A stretch of 57,693 nt of DNA from Candidatus Nanogingivalis gingivitcus (GTDB lineage: Bacteria > Patescibacteriota > Saccharimonadia > Saccharimonadales > Saccharimonadaceae). The position numbers were made by a program, and so were the translations under genes. The DNA lies in the NCBI RefSeq assembly GCF_004151455.1, contig NZ_PRLK01000005.1:1-57693 (forward strand). The letters are read 5' to 3'. The notes beneath the pieces are model-generated. The model saw nothing but the letters and a program-made list of their open reading frames with translations. It ran no database searches and had not been told where the DNA came from. Below, piece by piece: positions 33,220-41,972 of this stretch (position 1 is its first letter; each line of letters starts with the position of its first letter).

Positions 33220-34287
33220 ATGAATCAGAATTTAAGAATTGAAATTTTACTAGAAGAGATTGTTCGCAAAAATGCTAGCGACTTGCACTTACATGTTGGA
33301 TTACCTCCAATGATGCGTCTAGACGGAGCTTTAACTCCAATTTCAGGTTATCAAAAATTAAATGCAGAAGAAGTTGAGACTCTTGTTTTTGCTATTCTAG
33401 ACGAAGATCAGCGTAGAATTTTACTAAAAGATAAAGAGTTTGACTTTTCGTTTGCATTTGGAGATTTAGGTCGTTTTCGTGTAAACGCCTTCCATGAGAG
33501 AGGAAATTTAGCCGCCTCACTACGCTTAATACCAAATCAAATCAAGACAATAGCAGAACTTGGCATGCCTCCAGTAATACAAAATTTTGCAGAATTTCCA
33601 CGAGGTTTAGTTTTAATTACAGGCCCAACTGGTTCAGGCAAGTCTACAACTTTAGCTGCTTTAGTAGATAAAATAAATAGCGAAAAAGCTCAACATATAA
33701 TTACAATTGAAGATCCTATTGAATTTACCCATAAATCCAAGAGATCAGCAGTTGTTCAGCGTGAAGTCCATTACGATACTTATTCTTTCACAGCTGCCCT
33801 CAGAAGCGCTTTACGTCAAGACCCTGATGTTGTTTTGATTGGTGAGATGCGAGATTTAGAGACTATATCTGCAGCCATTACTATTGCAGAAACAGGCCAT
33901 TTAGTATTTGCTACTCTTCATACTAACTCAGCGGCACAATCTATTGATCGTATGATAGATGTATTTCCACCACATCAACAACCTCAAGTTCGCTCTCAGC
34001 TAGCGAATATTCTACAAGGTATTTGTGCACAAAGATTAATACCTGCTATTGGAGGAGGTAGAGTTGTTTCTGCTGAAGTTCTTGTGGCTAATGCTGCTGT
34101 AAGGAATATTATACGTGAAGGTAAGACACATCAATTAGATGCTGTAATACAAACTGGTGCCGATCAAGGTATGCAAACTATGGATAGAACATTAGTTAAA
34201 CTAGTTCAAACTGGTGTTATTACTTACGATAATGCACGTGAATATGCTGTGGATATTGTAGAATTTGAAAGGTTAATGAGAGGTTAG
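33220..34287 (+). CDS. pilT: Type IV pilus retraction ATPase PilT
   Basis: Retraction motor, needed for twitching and for DNA uptake in transformable bacteria. The 355-residue form lacks the PilB N-domain. It has ASDLHLHVGLPPMMRLDG, FAFGDLGRFRVNAFHERG, Walker A ITGPTGSGKSTTLAAL, Asp box ITIEDPIEFTHKSKRSAVVQREVHYDT, Walker B LRQDPDVVLIGEMRDLETISAA, the His box ETGHLVFATLHTNSAAQSIDRMIDVFP, and the family's C-terminal element as AAVRNIIREGKTHQLDAVIQTG. It is a clear PilT by length and this last motif. It follows pilB by 17 bp with GGGAGG as ribosome site. Confidence 0.96.
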   Translation: MNQNLRIEILLEEIVRKNASDLHLHVGLPPMMRLDGALTPISGYQKLNAEEVETLVFAILDEDQRRILLKDKEFDFSFAFGDLGRFRVNAFHERGNLAASLRLIPNQIKTIAELGMPPVIQNFAEFPRGLVLITGPTGSGKSTTLAALVDKINSEKAQHIITIEDPIEFTHKSKRSAVVQREVHYDTYSFTAALRSALRQDPDVVLIGEMRDLETISAAITIAETGHLVFATLHTNSAAQSIDRMIDVFPPHQQPQVRSQLANILQGICAQRLIPAIGGGRVVSAEVLVANAAVRNIIREGKTHQLDAVIQTGADQGMQTMDRTLVKLVQTGVITYDNAREYAVDIVEFERLMRG

Positions 34288-34288
34288 T

Positions 34289-35494
34289 ATGAAAAAATTT
34301 TCATATAAAGTTAGAGATAAAGTTACTGGAAAAGTTGTAAAAGGTGAAATCCAGGCAGATACCGAGCACGCTGCAGGTAAAGCCCTATTAGATCAAGGCT
34401 ATGTACCTATAGATAAGCTTAAAGAAGTAGGCAAGGAGAGTGCTTTTGCTAATATAACAAATAGAATTACTTCTAAAGATAAAATTGTGTTTACGCGTCA
34501 GTTTGCTACACTTATTGGTGCTGGGCTTCCGTTGGCTCAAGGTTTACGAACAGTTAGCGAACAAACAGAAAATAAAAAAATGCGTGCAGTTATAGATGAT
34601 ATTCTGGCAAGTATAGAATCAGGATCATCTTTATATGACGCTTTTGCGAAGCACCCAGAGGTGTTCGATAAAGTTTATCTAGCTTTAGTTTCAGCCGGAG
34701 AAATTTCTGGTACCTTGGATGAATCCTTGAGAAGAATCGCTGCGCAACAAGAAAAAGATGCAGCAATGATGAGTAAAATTAGGGGAGCTTTGACTTACCC
34801 AGCTATTGTTTTAGTTGTTATTTTGCTTGTTATGATTTTTATGATGGTACAAGTTGTGCCACAAGTTAAAAACCTATATAAAGATATGCATCAAACTCTT
34901 CCTATGGCAACTGAAATATTGATTAATATCTCAGAGTTTATGACTAGCTTTTGGTGGCTAATTCTAATTATTATTGGTGTTAGTGGATGGTTCTTTAGAC
35001 AATTCCTAAAAACTGAAGCTGGTATAAAATTCTCTGCAGCCTTCAAGTTGAATGTTCCTATTTTCAACCCATTATTTAGAAAATTATATATGGCACGTTT
35101 TACAAGAACTGGTCAAACATTGTTATCTACTGGTGTAGCTATGTTGGATATGTTAAATATATGTGGAGATGCTATGAACAATGTTATTGTTAAAAATAGT
35201 ATAGATTTGGCAGCCAAGTTAGTTCAAGGTGGTAAAAATTTATCAGATTCACTAAAGGATAAAGATTATATTCTACCCCTAGTTCCACAAATGATTTCTA
35301 TTGGTGAACAATCTGGAAAAATTGATGAAATGTTGGGGAAAACAGCACAAGTTTATGAAGATGAATTAGATGAACAAATTAAGGCTATATCAACAATGAT
35401 TGAACCAATCTTAATGGTTATTATGGCTTTAATGGCTGGTGGACTTATTGGTGCTATTCTATTCCCTATCTATGCTCTTGTTAATAAGGTTTAA
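34289..35494 (+). CDS. pilC: Type IV pilus platform protein PilC
   Basis: Inner-membrane platform that PilB and PilT act on. FSYKVRDKVTGKVVKGEIQADTEHAAGKALLDQGY is the N-terminal segment. Two T2SSF domains follow, each with the FTRQFATLIGAGLPLAQGL type start; the second is FTRTGQTLLSTGVAMLDML. Three membrane helices are visible: near residues 170-195 (ALTYPAIVLVVILLVMIFMMVQVVP), 220-235, and the C-terminal MIEPILMVIMALMAGGLIGAILFPIY. At 401 residues the length is standard. It begins one base after pilT ends. Confidence 0.95.
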   Translation: MKKFSYKVRDKVTGKVVKGEIQADTEHAAGKALLDQGYVPIDKLKEVGKESAFANITNRITSKDKIVFTRQFATLIGAGLPLAQGLRTVSEQTENKKMRAVIDDILASIESGSSLYDAFAKHPEVFDKVYLALVSAGEISGTLDESLRRIAAQQEKDAAMMSKIRGALTYPAIVLVVILLVMIFMMVQVVPQVKNLYKDMHQTLPMATEILINISEFMTSFWWLILIIIGVSGWFFRQFLKTEAGIKFSAAFKLNVPIFNPLFRKLYMARFTRTGQTLLSTGVAMLDMLNICGDAMNNVIVKNSIDLAAKLVQGGKNLSDSLKDKDYILPLVPQMISIGEQSGKIDEMLGKTAQVYEDELDEQIKAISTMIEPILMVIMALMAGGLIGAILFPIYALVNKV

Positions 35495-35496
35495 TA

Positions 35497-36384
35497 ATGT
35501 TCACTATTTTTTACTTAATATTCTTTGGTATTCTAGGTGCTATATTTGCTAGTTTTGCTGTAGCGCAAGTATGGAGATTGAGAGCTTCCCAAATTGCTAA
35601 TGACAAGGAGGAGCTTTCCAGAAAAAGTAACATTAAAATTTTAAAAAATATCATTAATAAGAAAGATAAAGTAGATCGTTCTCGCTGTTTACATTGTGGA
35701 TATTATTTAAGATGGTTTGATTTAGTACCGATATTGTCATGGATAATACTAAGGGGAAAGTGTCGTAAATGTCATAAGAAAATTGGGTATACTGAAATAG
35801 TTGCAGAGATTTTTGGTTTTGTAATTTTCTCAGTATTATTTATAATCTTTAACCCTATACATGGTAGCCATATTGATATTAGTTTATTATCTAGAATTAT
35901 ATGTTTATATATAATATTCATACCATTATTAATACTTTTCATATATGACCTAAAATGGTCGCTACTACCTACTAAAATTCTTTGGATATTTAATATTTTA
36001 GCATTTATATATTGGTGTTTAGGTACTTATAACCAACAAGATATTTTAAATATTATTTCAAACCTCACTATAGCAATTATATTTTTTCCTATTACATACC
36101 TTATTCTTTCTCTAATTTCAAAAGGTAAGTGGGTTGGGGATGGCGATTGGATTTTAGCTTTAGGGTTAGTTTTATTAATGCCAAATTTACCAATTTTTAC
36201 AATTTTATTATTACTACTATCTAATATTATAGGTCTTCTTTTTATAGTGATTCTATCATTAATAAATAGGAAAAAAATTAAAAGAGGAGCGCAAATTCCT
36301 TTTGGTCCTGCAATGATTTTGGCTGCGTTAATAATAATATTGTTGCAAGGCTATATCTTCCAGATATTAGTTTCCGTATATTAA
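35497..36384 (+). CDS. pilD: Prepilin peptidase PilD
   Basis: Membrane aspartyl protease that cleaves prepilin leaders after Gly and, in many bacteria, N-methylates the new end. The N-terminal helix FGILGAIFASFAVAQVWRLR leads to a cytoplasmic loop with two CxxC pairs, CLHCGYYLRWFDLVPILSWIILRGKCRKCHKKIG, the zinc motif of the methyltransferase half. The catalytic aspartates are in FIYDLKWSLLPT and GDGDWILALGLVLLMP. There are about eight membrane helices in total over 295 residues. The intact zinc cysteines contrast with DnaG and PilB here. It processes the three prepilins that follow. Confidence 0.94.
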   Translation: MFTIFYLIFFGILGAIFASFAVAQVWRLRASQIANDKEELSRKSNIKILKNIINKKDKVDRSRCLHCGYYLRWFDLVPILSWIILRGKCRKCHKKIGYTEIVAEIFGFVIFSVLFIIFNPIHGSHIDISLLSRIICLYIIFIPLLILFIYDLKWSLLPTKILWIFNILAFIYWCLGTYNQQDILNIISNLTIAIIFFPITYLILSLISKGKWVGDGDWILALGLVLLMPNLPIFTILLLLLSNIIGLLFIVILSLINRKKIKRGAQIPFGPAMILAALIIILLQGYIFQILVSVY

Positions 36385-36401
36385 AAATAATAAGCTTATG
36401 C

Positions 36402-36439
36402 TATAATTATATTCATGAAAGGCTGCACGGGTGAATAGT
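36402..36439 (+). promoter_or_regulatory. Internal pilin promoter and seven-codon leaderless upstream ORF
   Basis: TGCTATAAT (TATAAT 36402-36407) ends seven bases before ATG 36415, which opens the mini-ORF MKGCTGE with stop TAG at 36436-36438. One base separates this stop from the prepilin ATG at 36440. Ribosomes loading on the leaderless mini-ORF would finish exactly at the pilin start. Confidence 0.55.
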
Positions 36440-37399
36440 ATGAAAAAAGGTTTTACTATTATAGAAACGATGCTTGTTCTAAGTGTAACAGGCCTACTTT
36501 CTGTTGGAATTATGGTTGGATGGAGCGTTAATATTAACCGCCAAAGATATGATGACTCTGTTAATACGTTTAAGTCAGATATTCAACAAATATTTTCAGA
36601 TGTAGAAAATCCAACAAACCAAAATGATAGAAAAATAGCTTGTACTTCTAATACTAGGTCTCTAAGTTTAAGCGAAGGTGGTACTGGAGGACACACAGGA
36701 ACTTCTCGGGGGGCTTCTGATTGTATTTTATTAGGTAAATTTGTAGTTTTTGAAGGTAATACCCTTACACAATTTGATGTTATTGGTAGAGATATCAACC
36801 CTCAAAGTGATTGTGTAAATAGTTATGGTACAAGAGATGCCTGTAAGGATGCTATAGAAGCACTTAGAGCTACTAATTTTGTTATAGCTACAGGAGCTAA
36901 CGGTACTGCTAACCCACCTATAGTTAAAAATCTAGAATGGCGAGCAAGAGCTATTCCTGCTACGGAAAGTCGTGGTAAGTTTAATTTCCCAAGAGGATTT
37001 AACGATATTGATTTAGGTGTCCAAAATTCTTTAAACGGACATACAGTTAACGGGTTAATGATAATTAGGTCCCCGTTAGATGGCACGGTCATCACTATGG
37101 CTATTCCTGTTGCTTCACCTGACAGTAGTAGCAATCAGTATAATAATAGTGGTTTTATTAATAATTACAGGAATGCTATTATAAATAATAGTAATAGTTT
37201 AATATTAAGTCATAACCGTAGAATTGGTTTTTGTGTAATTAATGGAGATACTAATGTTCTAGTGTATGGAAGGAATAAAGTAGTAACTATAGGTGGATCG
37301 GCTTCTTCGGTAGAGGTTGCACCTCTAGATGGTGATAATAGTAGATCTTGTGGAGCTCTTGATGCACAAGGACGAGTAGATATTAGGGGAGTATTATAA
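36440..37399 (+). CDS. Type IV prepilin, large (major-pilin candidate or adhesin-like)
   Basis: A 319-residue prepilin. MKKG/FTIIETMLVLSVTGLLSVGIMVGW is a class-III leader of four residues followed by the Phe+1, Glu+5 assembly helix. The remainder is a large beta-rich domain with Gly/Ser/Asn loops and several Cys (ACTS, DCILL, DCVNSYGTRDACKD, FCVING, SCGAL), probably disulfide-bonded. The size is unusual for a major pilin, so it may be a tip or adhesive pilin. I start at ATG 36440. An in-frame GTG at 36431 lies inside the seven-codon mini-ORF region, and GGGTGA upstream is better placed for the ATG. Confidence 0.85.
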   Translation: MKKGFTIIETMLVLSVTGLLSVGIMVGWSVNINRQRYDDSVNTFKSDIQQIFSDVENPTNQNDRKIACTSNTRSLSLSEGGTGGHTGTSRGASDCILLGKFVVFEGNTLTQFDVIGRDINPQSDCVNSYGTRDACKDAIEALRATNFVIATGANGTANPPIVKNLEWRARAIPATESRGKFNFPRGFNDIDLGVQNSLNGHTVNGLMIIRSPLDGTVITMAIPVASPDSSSNQYNNSGFINNYRNAIINNSNSLILSHNRRIGFCVINGDTNVLVYGRNKVVTIGGSASSVEVAPLDGDNSRSCGALDAQGRVDIRGVL

Positions 37400-38007
37400 T
37401 GAATTCAAATAAATTCAAAAATGGTGATACTTTAATTGAAGTTTTACTGGCTATGAGTATTTTTGCTTCCTTAATGGTTGGAGCTTTGTACTTAATGAAT
37501 AGTGGGTTATCTAAAGCCCAAACAACTCTTCAAATAACGATGGCCAGAAATTTAATGGATTCGCAAGCTGAATTTTTAAGGTACAGTAACGCTGCTTTTA
37601 TAGCTAACTACCCAAGAGAGGTTGTACGAGGTAGCGCTGCTAGTCGCTGGCAAGATTATATTGGTGATACTAGGCCATCAGCATCTAATTTAAACGATTG
37701 TAGCGATAAAGCCCATTCTTTTGTGATTAACCCTGTTAATGGAGAGAAAATTACAAGATCTCTTGTTGATGCTAATACATTCCCTATGATTGCTTATGAC
37801 TTAGATCCAGGCGTTAATAATAACGACTCTAACCATATAAGAAATAAAAATAATTTTAGTCAGGCACAAGGTATATGGGTTCAAGCTATTCAAGGAGATC
37901 GTGGAAAATTTTACGACTTTCATATTAGAGCTTGTTGGCAGCCAGCAGGTTCAGTAGCGAAATTAACATTAGGTACTATTGTGAGGTTATATGCACCAAC
38001 AAGATAA
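37399..38007 (+). CDS. Type IV prepilin, PilV-like minor pilin
   Basis: A 202-residue prepilin. Leader MNSNKFKNG is followed by D/TLIEVLLAMSIFASLMVGALYLMNSG; the residue after the scissile Gly is Asp rather than Phe, while Glu+5 is kept. This form (G followed by xTLIEVLLA) is typical of PilV/I-type minor pilins. The globular part has two Cys (DCSDKAH, ACWQPAG). Its ATG overlaps the stop codon of the preceding pilin (TAATG) and its 3' end overlaps the next pilin by 17 bp, so the three are tightly coupled. Confidence 0.85.
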   Translation: MNSNKFKNGDTLIEVLLAMSIFASLMVGALYLMNSGLSKAQTTLQITMARNLMDSQAEFLRYSNAAFIANYPREVVRGSAASRWQDYIGDTRPSASNLNDCSDKAHSFVINPVNGEKITRSLVDANTFPMIAYDLDPGVNNNDSNHIRNKNNFSQAQGIWVQAIQGDRGKFYDFHIRACWQPAGSVAKLTLGTIVRLYAPTR

Positions 38008-38698
38008 AAAAGGTTTTACAATTATTGAACTCATGTTGGCTATGTCCGTTGTGGCACTATTACTTTTAGCTATTGCCACCATGACAATGCAAATGATAAC
38101 AATAATGACAAAGGGTAATACTTTCCGTGAGCTAAATGCGGCAGGTAGAACTATTAACGATGATTTTACGCGTGAGTTTAACTCAATTTACGGACTAGGG
38201 GAGTGGACAGGTAGAGTCGTAAATGATCCAACTGCAGATGCATATTATGTTCGTAATGGCGACAGTGGGGCTTTTTGTGACGGAAAAAGTTCTTATTTAT
38301 GGAATCTTTACAATAATAGAAGAAGGGATGTTGCCGACGATATTCACTTTCAGAATGGTGATCCTATTAGACTTGTTAGGGTGAGTGACCCTACTAGATC
38401 TTACTGTCAGGATAAAAATTTATGGACTAGAGTGCCCAATAACAGTAATGTTAAAAACATTTTATCTGAAGGGGAAACTGGCCTTATGCTATATGATATT
38501 CAATTTTCAACAGCGCCAAAATTGATAGATAATGCTTCAAATCAATCTATAGTTAATATAGCATATGTGTTAGGTACTAAAAATGATAATAATCAGATAA
38601 ATGTTGCTGGTATGAATTGTAACCCTACTGGACAATACAAGGATTATTGTGCTATAAATAAATTTGATATAACAGTTAGAACCTTAGGAAGAAAATAA
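37991..38698 (+). CDS. Type IV prepilin, PilW/PilJ-like minor pilin
   Basis: A 235-residue prepilin with leader MHQQDKKG cleaved before FTIIELMLAMSVVALLLLAIATMTMQM, keeping Phe+1 and Glu+5. The globular domain is beta-rich with four Cys (AFCDGKS, SYCQDKN, NCNPTGQYKDYCAINK). The FTIIELMLAM start and placement after a PilV-like pilin fit the PilW/GspJ class of minor pilins that prime assembly. It is the last gene of the pilus operon and is followed by a terminator. No secretin (pilQ) or pilP gene is present, as expected for a cell without an outer membrane. Confidence 0.85.
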   Translation: MHQQDKKGFTIIELMLAMSVVALLLLAIATMTMQMITIMTKGNTFRELNAAGRTINDDFTREFNSIYGLGEWTGRVVNDPTADAYYVRNGDSGAFCDGKSSYLWNLYNNRRRDVADDIHFQNGDPIRLVRVSDPTRSYCQDKNLWTRVPNNSNVKNILSEGETGLMLYDIQFSTAPKLIDNASNQSIVNIAYVLGTKNDNNQINVAGMNCNPTGQYKDYCAINKFDITVRTLGRK

Positions 38699-38716
38699 TT
38701 TTTTCAATAATAATAT

Positions 38717-38747
38717 AAATACCCCTACAAAAGGGGTATTTATATTT
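38717..38747. terminator. Terminator of the pilus operon
   Basis: AAATACCCC (38717-38725), 7-nt loop, GGGGTATTT (38733-38741), then ATATTT. It overlaps the xerD stop codon on the other strand and probably serves both. Confidence 0.8.
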
Positions 38748-39654
38748 CGGTATGAAACTGATCGTGAACATCTTTTAAGTGTTGGTCGGTTATGTGTGTA
38801 TAAATCTGTGTGGTTGAGATACTAACATGCCCTAGCATGCTTTGCACAGATCTTAGGTCTGCTCCGTTAAGTAATAGGTCTGTAGCGAAGCTATGTCTCA
38901 TAGTATGTGGTGATACTTTTTTTGTAATGCCAGCCAGTCTAGCATATTTTTCTATCATCCTTTGCACAGATCTCGCCGTTAATCTTCTATAATTACCATC
39001 TAACGATGGCGCAGTACACCTCTTACTGTAGTTTATGAAAAGAGGTGATAGGTTATCTTTTCTGGACTTTAAATAATTATCTATATGCTGCGAGGCTGTT
39101 TTACTTATAAAAATTGGTCTATCTTTATTTCCTTTACCTCTAACACTAAACTCTCTTCTTTTTGTATTTATATGGTCTCTATTTAAATTTATTAATTCCG
39201 AAACGCGCAATCCACTAGAAAAAAGTAGTTCTAAAATAGCCCTATCTCTTAAGCCTAATTCAGTATCTTGAGGTATTACCTCTAAAAGTCTTTCAACTTC
39301 TTCATAATGTAAAAAATTAACTTGTGGCTTAGTCATTTTGGGTAATTCTATTTTTGTAGGCTCAAGGCTTTTTATATCTCTTTTTGACAGATAGGTTAAA
39401 AGCCGTCTTAGGGCTATAAGGTGGTAAGCTTGTGTGGATTTACCTAAATTAACTCCATTATAGTTTTCATAGCGATTTAGCCATAAACGGTATTTTCGAA
39501 CTAGCTCATAACTTATTTCTGAAACTTTAATGTCTCCAGCAAATTCAATGAATCGTTCAACATATAAAGTATAATTTTCAGCCGTTTTTTTAGATCTTCC
39601 GCCCTCAACCTCTATAGACTCTATAAAATTATCCAAGGCTTCTGATAAATACAT
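38740..39654 (-). CDS. xerD: Tyrosine recombinase XerC/XerD-like
   Basis: Site-specific recombinase, most likely the dif-resolving enzyme, consistent with FtsK in the same window. The N-terminal SAM-like core-binding domain (LSEALDNFIESIEVEGGRSKKTAENYTLYVERF) precedes the catalytic domain. Active-site residues are Arg in FSSGLRVSELINLNRD, Lys in VRGKGNKDRPIFIS, HTMRHSFATDLLLNGADL (HxxR), LGHVSISTTQIYTHI with His and the nucleophilic Tyr. At 304 residues the length is standard. TGCTATAAT ends six bases before the ATG at 39654 (leaderless). A single xer gene could serve both roles, as in reduced genomes; that is inference. Confidence 0.92.
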   Translation of the reverse strand: MYLSEALDNFIESIEVEGGRSKKTAENYTLYVERFIEFAGDIKVSEISYELVRKYRLWLNRYENYNGVNLGKSTQAYHLIALRRLLTYLSKRDIKSLEPTKIELPKMTKPQVNFLHYEEVERLLEVIPQDTELGLRDRAILELLFSSGLRVSELINLNRDHINTKRREFSVRGKGNKDRPIFISKTASQHIDNYLKSRKDNLSPLFINYSKRCTAPSLDGNYRRLTARSVQRMIEKYARLAGITKKVSPHTMRHSFATDLLLNGADLRSVQSMLGHVSISTTQIYTHITDQHLKDVHDQFHTEI

Positions 39655-39666
39655 ATAAATATTATA
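39655..39666 (-). promoter_or_regulatory. xerD extended -10 box, leaderless start
   Basis: Minus-strand TGCTATAAT (TATAAT at 39666-39661) followed by ATTTAT and the ATG. Confidence 0.7.
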
Positions 39667-39731
39667 GCATGTATATTGATAAAAAAATTAAGTAAGAATA
39701 TAATTAAGATAATATAGGAAAAGGAGGAATT

Positions 39732-40232
39732 ATGAATATTGAGAGAACTCTAGTTTTATTTAAACCAGACTCAGTACAGAGGGGTATTGTAGGTGAGATA
39801 TTAACAAGGTTTGAACGAGTGGGTCTTAAAATAGTTGGAACTAAAATGATTTTTCCTGATAAAGAGCATTATCATAAGCATTATGAGGGAATTGGCAAAA
39901 TGGTCACCAGAAGAGGTGAAAAAGCTTTTGATATGACCTTAGATTTTATGATACAGGGCCCTGTAATAGCTATGATTTTTGAGGGAGTAGAGGCTGTAGA
40001 ATTGGTACGTAAAATAGTAGGTGGCACAGAGCCAAAAACTGCTATGCCTGGAACAATAAGAGGTGATTACTCTCATATGAGCTTTGGCTATGCTGACGCC
40101 AAAGGAAAAGGAATCCCTAATTTAATACATGCTTCCGGCAATAGACAGGAGGCAGAAGAAGAAATTGTCCACTGGTTTAGAGATGGTGAAATTTATGACT
40201 ATTCTCAACCTAGAGAAAAATTTACTCGCTAA
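39732..40232 (+). CDS. ndk: Nucleoside-diphosphate kinase
   Basis: Transfers the gamma phosphate among nucleotides through a phospho-His. The protein opens IERTLVLFKPDSVQRGIVGEILTRFERVGLKIVGTKM and ends with the active-site NLIHASGNRQEAEEEIVHWF, in which His is the phosphorylated residue and Asn-Arg bind phosphate. IRGDYSHMSFGYADAKGKGIPN contains an insertion before the active-site loop relative to the usual RGDFGxxxxRNxxHGSD. At 166 residues it is longer than the typical ~140. Such insertions occur in archaeal-like and CPR Ndks. A strong AAAGGAGGA Shine-Dalgarno is present, so this gene has a true leader. Confidence 0.94.
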   Translation: MNIERTLVLFKPDSVQRGIVGEILTRFERVGLKIVGTKMIFPDKEHYHKHYEGIGKMVTRRGEKAFDMTLDFMIQGPVIAMIFEGVEAVELVRKIVGGTEPKTAMPGTIRGDYSHMSFGYADAKGKGIPNLIHASGNRQEAEEEIVHWFRDGEIYDYSQPREKFTR

Positions 40233-40248
40233 AATTACTAAAATTTGT

Positions 40249-40254
40249 TATAAT
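40249..40254 (+). promoter_or_regulatory. -10 box of tRNA-Arg
   Basis: TATAAT eight bases before the mature 5' end of tRNA-Arg. Confidence 0.65.
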
Positions 40255-40262
40255 TTTAGTAT

Positions 40263-40339
40263 GCCTCAGTAGCTCAATTGGATAGAGCGGCTCCGTCCTA
40301 AGGAGAAGGTTGTAGGTTCGATTCCTGCCTGGGGTACCA
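40263..40339 (+). tRNA. tRNA-Arg(CCT)
   Basis: 77 nt including encoded CCA. Acceptor GCCTCAG/CTGGGGT, discriminator A; D arm GCTC..GAGC; anticodon loop GTCCTAA gives CCT, decoding AGG; T arm GTAGGTTCGATTCCTGC. The last ~8 bases are followed at once by the PH-domain gene. Confidence 0.96.
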
Positions 40340-40346
40340 TTTTTTT

Positions 40347-40853
40347 ATGAAGAATAAAACTGATAAAAGAATTTTTAGTGGTCAACGAGAGGATGAAGAA
40401 TTTCTTTTTGTATTTCGTAGGCATATAATTTCAATGCGTAAAGGATTCTATCTTTTTCTGGGTATTTTTGCTTTATCTTGCCTTCCTACTTTTATTTTTA
40501 TGAAATTTGAAATGCTTTATGTAGCCCTTGGAGGGTTTATTTTTGGGTTAGTAGCTTTCTTGTATCATTTTATATTATGGTATTTTTCTATTTTTATTGT
40601 GTCTAATCAACGCATAAGACAAATATCACAATCTGGAATATTTAGTCATAGAGAAATGGATTTACCATTATCTAAAATACAAAGTATTAATTATGAAATA
40701 CCTGGTATGTTTGGTGAATTATTTCATTTTGGAACAATAAATATTTTTACAATAGTCGGAGATTTGGAGATAAAAAATGTTGATAAGCCTAGTTATGTAT
40801 ATAATAGATTGCAAGATGCTATGATGTCATTTAGTAACAAAGGAGATGAATGA
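40347..40853 (+). CDS. PH-domain membrane protein (YdbS-like)
   Basis: A 168-residue protein with two adjacent membrane helices (GFYLFLGIFALSCLPTFIFM and LYVALGGFIFGLVAFLYHFILWYFSIFIVS) followed by a bacterial PH (bPH2) fold: NQRIRQISQSGIFSHREMDLPLSKIQSINYEIPGMFGELFHFGTINIFTIVGDLEIKNVDKP. The IRxxxGxFxRxxxxLPLxKIQSI pattern is the YdbS/YdbT signature. The function is undefined, probably membrane or envelope related. It begins seven bases after the tRNA, without a clear Shine-Dalgarno, so it may be translated from the processed end of the tRNA transcript. The TGA stop overlaps the ATG of the next gene (ATGA). Confidence 0.8.
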   Translation: MKNKTDKRIFSGQREDEEFLFVFRRHIISMRKGFYLFLGIFALSCLPTFIFMKFEMLYVALGGFIFGLVAFLYHFILWYFSIFIVSNQRIRQISQSGIFSHREMDLPLSKIQSINYEIPGMFGELFHFGTINIFTIVGDLEIKNVDKPSYVYNRLQDAMMSFSNKGDE

Positions 40854-41887
40854 AAAAAATAATTAATAATATAAAAGATAAGGTTACTAAAAAAGATCTA
40901 CAGGAAGTAAGTTTATCTAATAAAATAACAAACTCTACTTTAGAGGAGCAGAGACAGGAGATATTAAATAAAGGTAGAAAATTTAAATATCCTGTACAAT
41001 ATAGTAAAAATAAATTAATAATCAATACTACATTAATAGCGATGGTATTGTTTACTGGTGGTTTTGCTTTAACTGTTTTCCAATTATATAAAGTACAGAA
41101 TGATAGTGATTTAATGTATAGAATTACATCAGTATTTCCTTTTTCTGTTGCCAGTATCGATGGTAGTAAAGCTTCTTTTAGTGATTATCTTTTGGAATAT
41201 CGCTTAAATATGACTTACATAAATAAACATAAGGATATAGTAGAGGGTGCGAATGATATAGATACATTATCTAAGCGTTATAAAAGACAATCTTTAGATA
41301 ATGCTATAATGAATGCTTTAGTTGCAAAGATAGCTAAAGAAAATAATATAACAGTTTCGGAAACTGAAGTTAATGATTATTTTAATCAGCTCAAAAAAAC
41401 ACAGAATGGTGATATTTCTGAAAATACTTTCTATGCTATAGTTAAGAATAACTATAATATATCTCCATCGGAATATAGACGTATCTTTATTGAATTACCT
41501 CTTCTTAGACAGAAGGTCTCGGCTTTTATAGATAAAGATGCTGAAAATATTAAAAACCAAATTAGTCAATTCCTTAAAGAAAATAATAATGACTTTTCTA
41601 AATTAGTTGAAAAATTTGGGGAAAAAATTGAAGTAGGAAATTCTGGAGTCGTAAAAAAGACAAATATTGATGGTGGTAAGGCAAAACGTGCTAGTGAATT
41701 GAATATCGGCAGTGTATCAGAGCCATTTATATCTAGTAGTGGAGATGGATATTATTTTGTAAAGACTATAAAGAAAAATGAAACTAATGTTAGCTATGAT
41801 TATATTAAAATTCCTTTTAAAGAATTTAAAAATAGACTCGATAATCTAAAAAAAGAAGGTAAAATTCAAGAATATATTAATATATAA
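40850..41887 (+). CDS. PpiC/SurA-like foldase, membrane-anchored
   Basis: A 345-residue envelope chaperone candidate. One signal-anchor helix (IINTTLIAMVLFTGGFALTVFQLYKV) follows a ~55-residue basic cytoplasmic tail, longer than usual. The external part has a SurA-type N-domain (KRQSLDNAIMNALVAKIAKENNITVSETEVNDYFNQLKK...) and a short parvulin-like rotamase region (FSKLVEKFGEKIEVGNSGVVKK, ASELNIGSVSEPFISSSGDGYYFVKTI). The active-site His and Cys pattern of true parvulins is not obvious, so isomerase activity is uncertain while the holdase role is likely. It overlaps the PH-domain gene by four bases. Confidence 0.75.
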   Translation: MKKIINNIKDKVTKKDLQEVSLSNKITNSTLEEQRQEILNKGRKFKYPVQYSKNKLIINTTLIAMVLFTGGFALTVFQLYKVQNDSDLMYRITSVFPFSVASIDGSKASFSDYLLEYRLNMTYINKHKDIVEGANDIDTLSKRYKRQSLDNAIMNALVAKIAKENNITVSETEVNDYFNQLKKTQNGDISENTFYAIVKNNYNISPSEYRRIFIELPLLRQKVSAFIDKDAENIKNQISQFLKENNNDFSKLVEKFGEKIEVGNSGVVKKTNIDGGKAKRASELNIGSVSEPFISSSGDGYYFVKTIKKNETNVSYDYIKIPFKEFKNRLDNLKKEGKIQEYINI

Positions 41888-41936
41888 TAAAATAGAGCCA
41901 GTCGTAAGAGGCTCTACTTTATTATATATTGGCAAA

Positions 41937-41957
41937 TAAAAAAGACCCATAAAGGTC
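41937..41957 (-). terminator. Terminator after tRNA-Asp
   Basis: Minus strand GACC-hairpin-GGTC followed by TTTTTT, a short stem beyond the tRNA 3' end. Confidence 0.6.
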
Positions 41958-41972
41958 AATTTATAGTCTATT

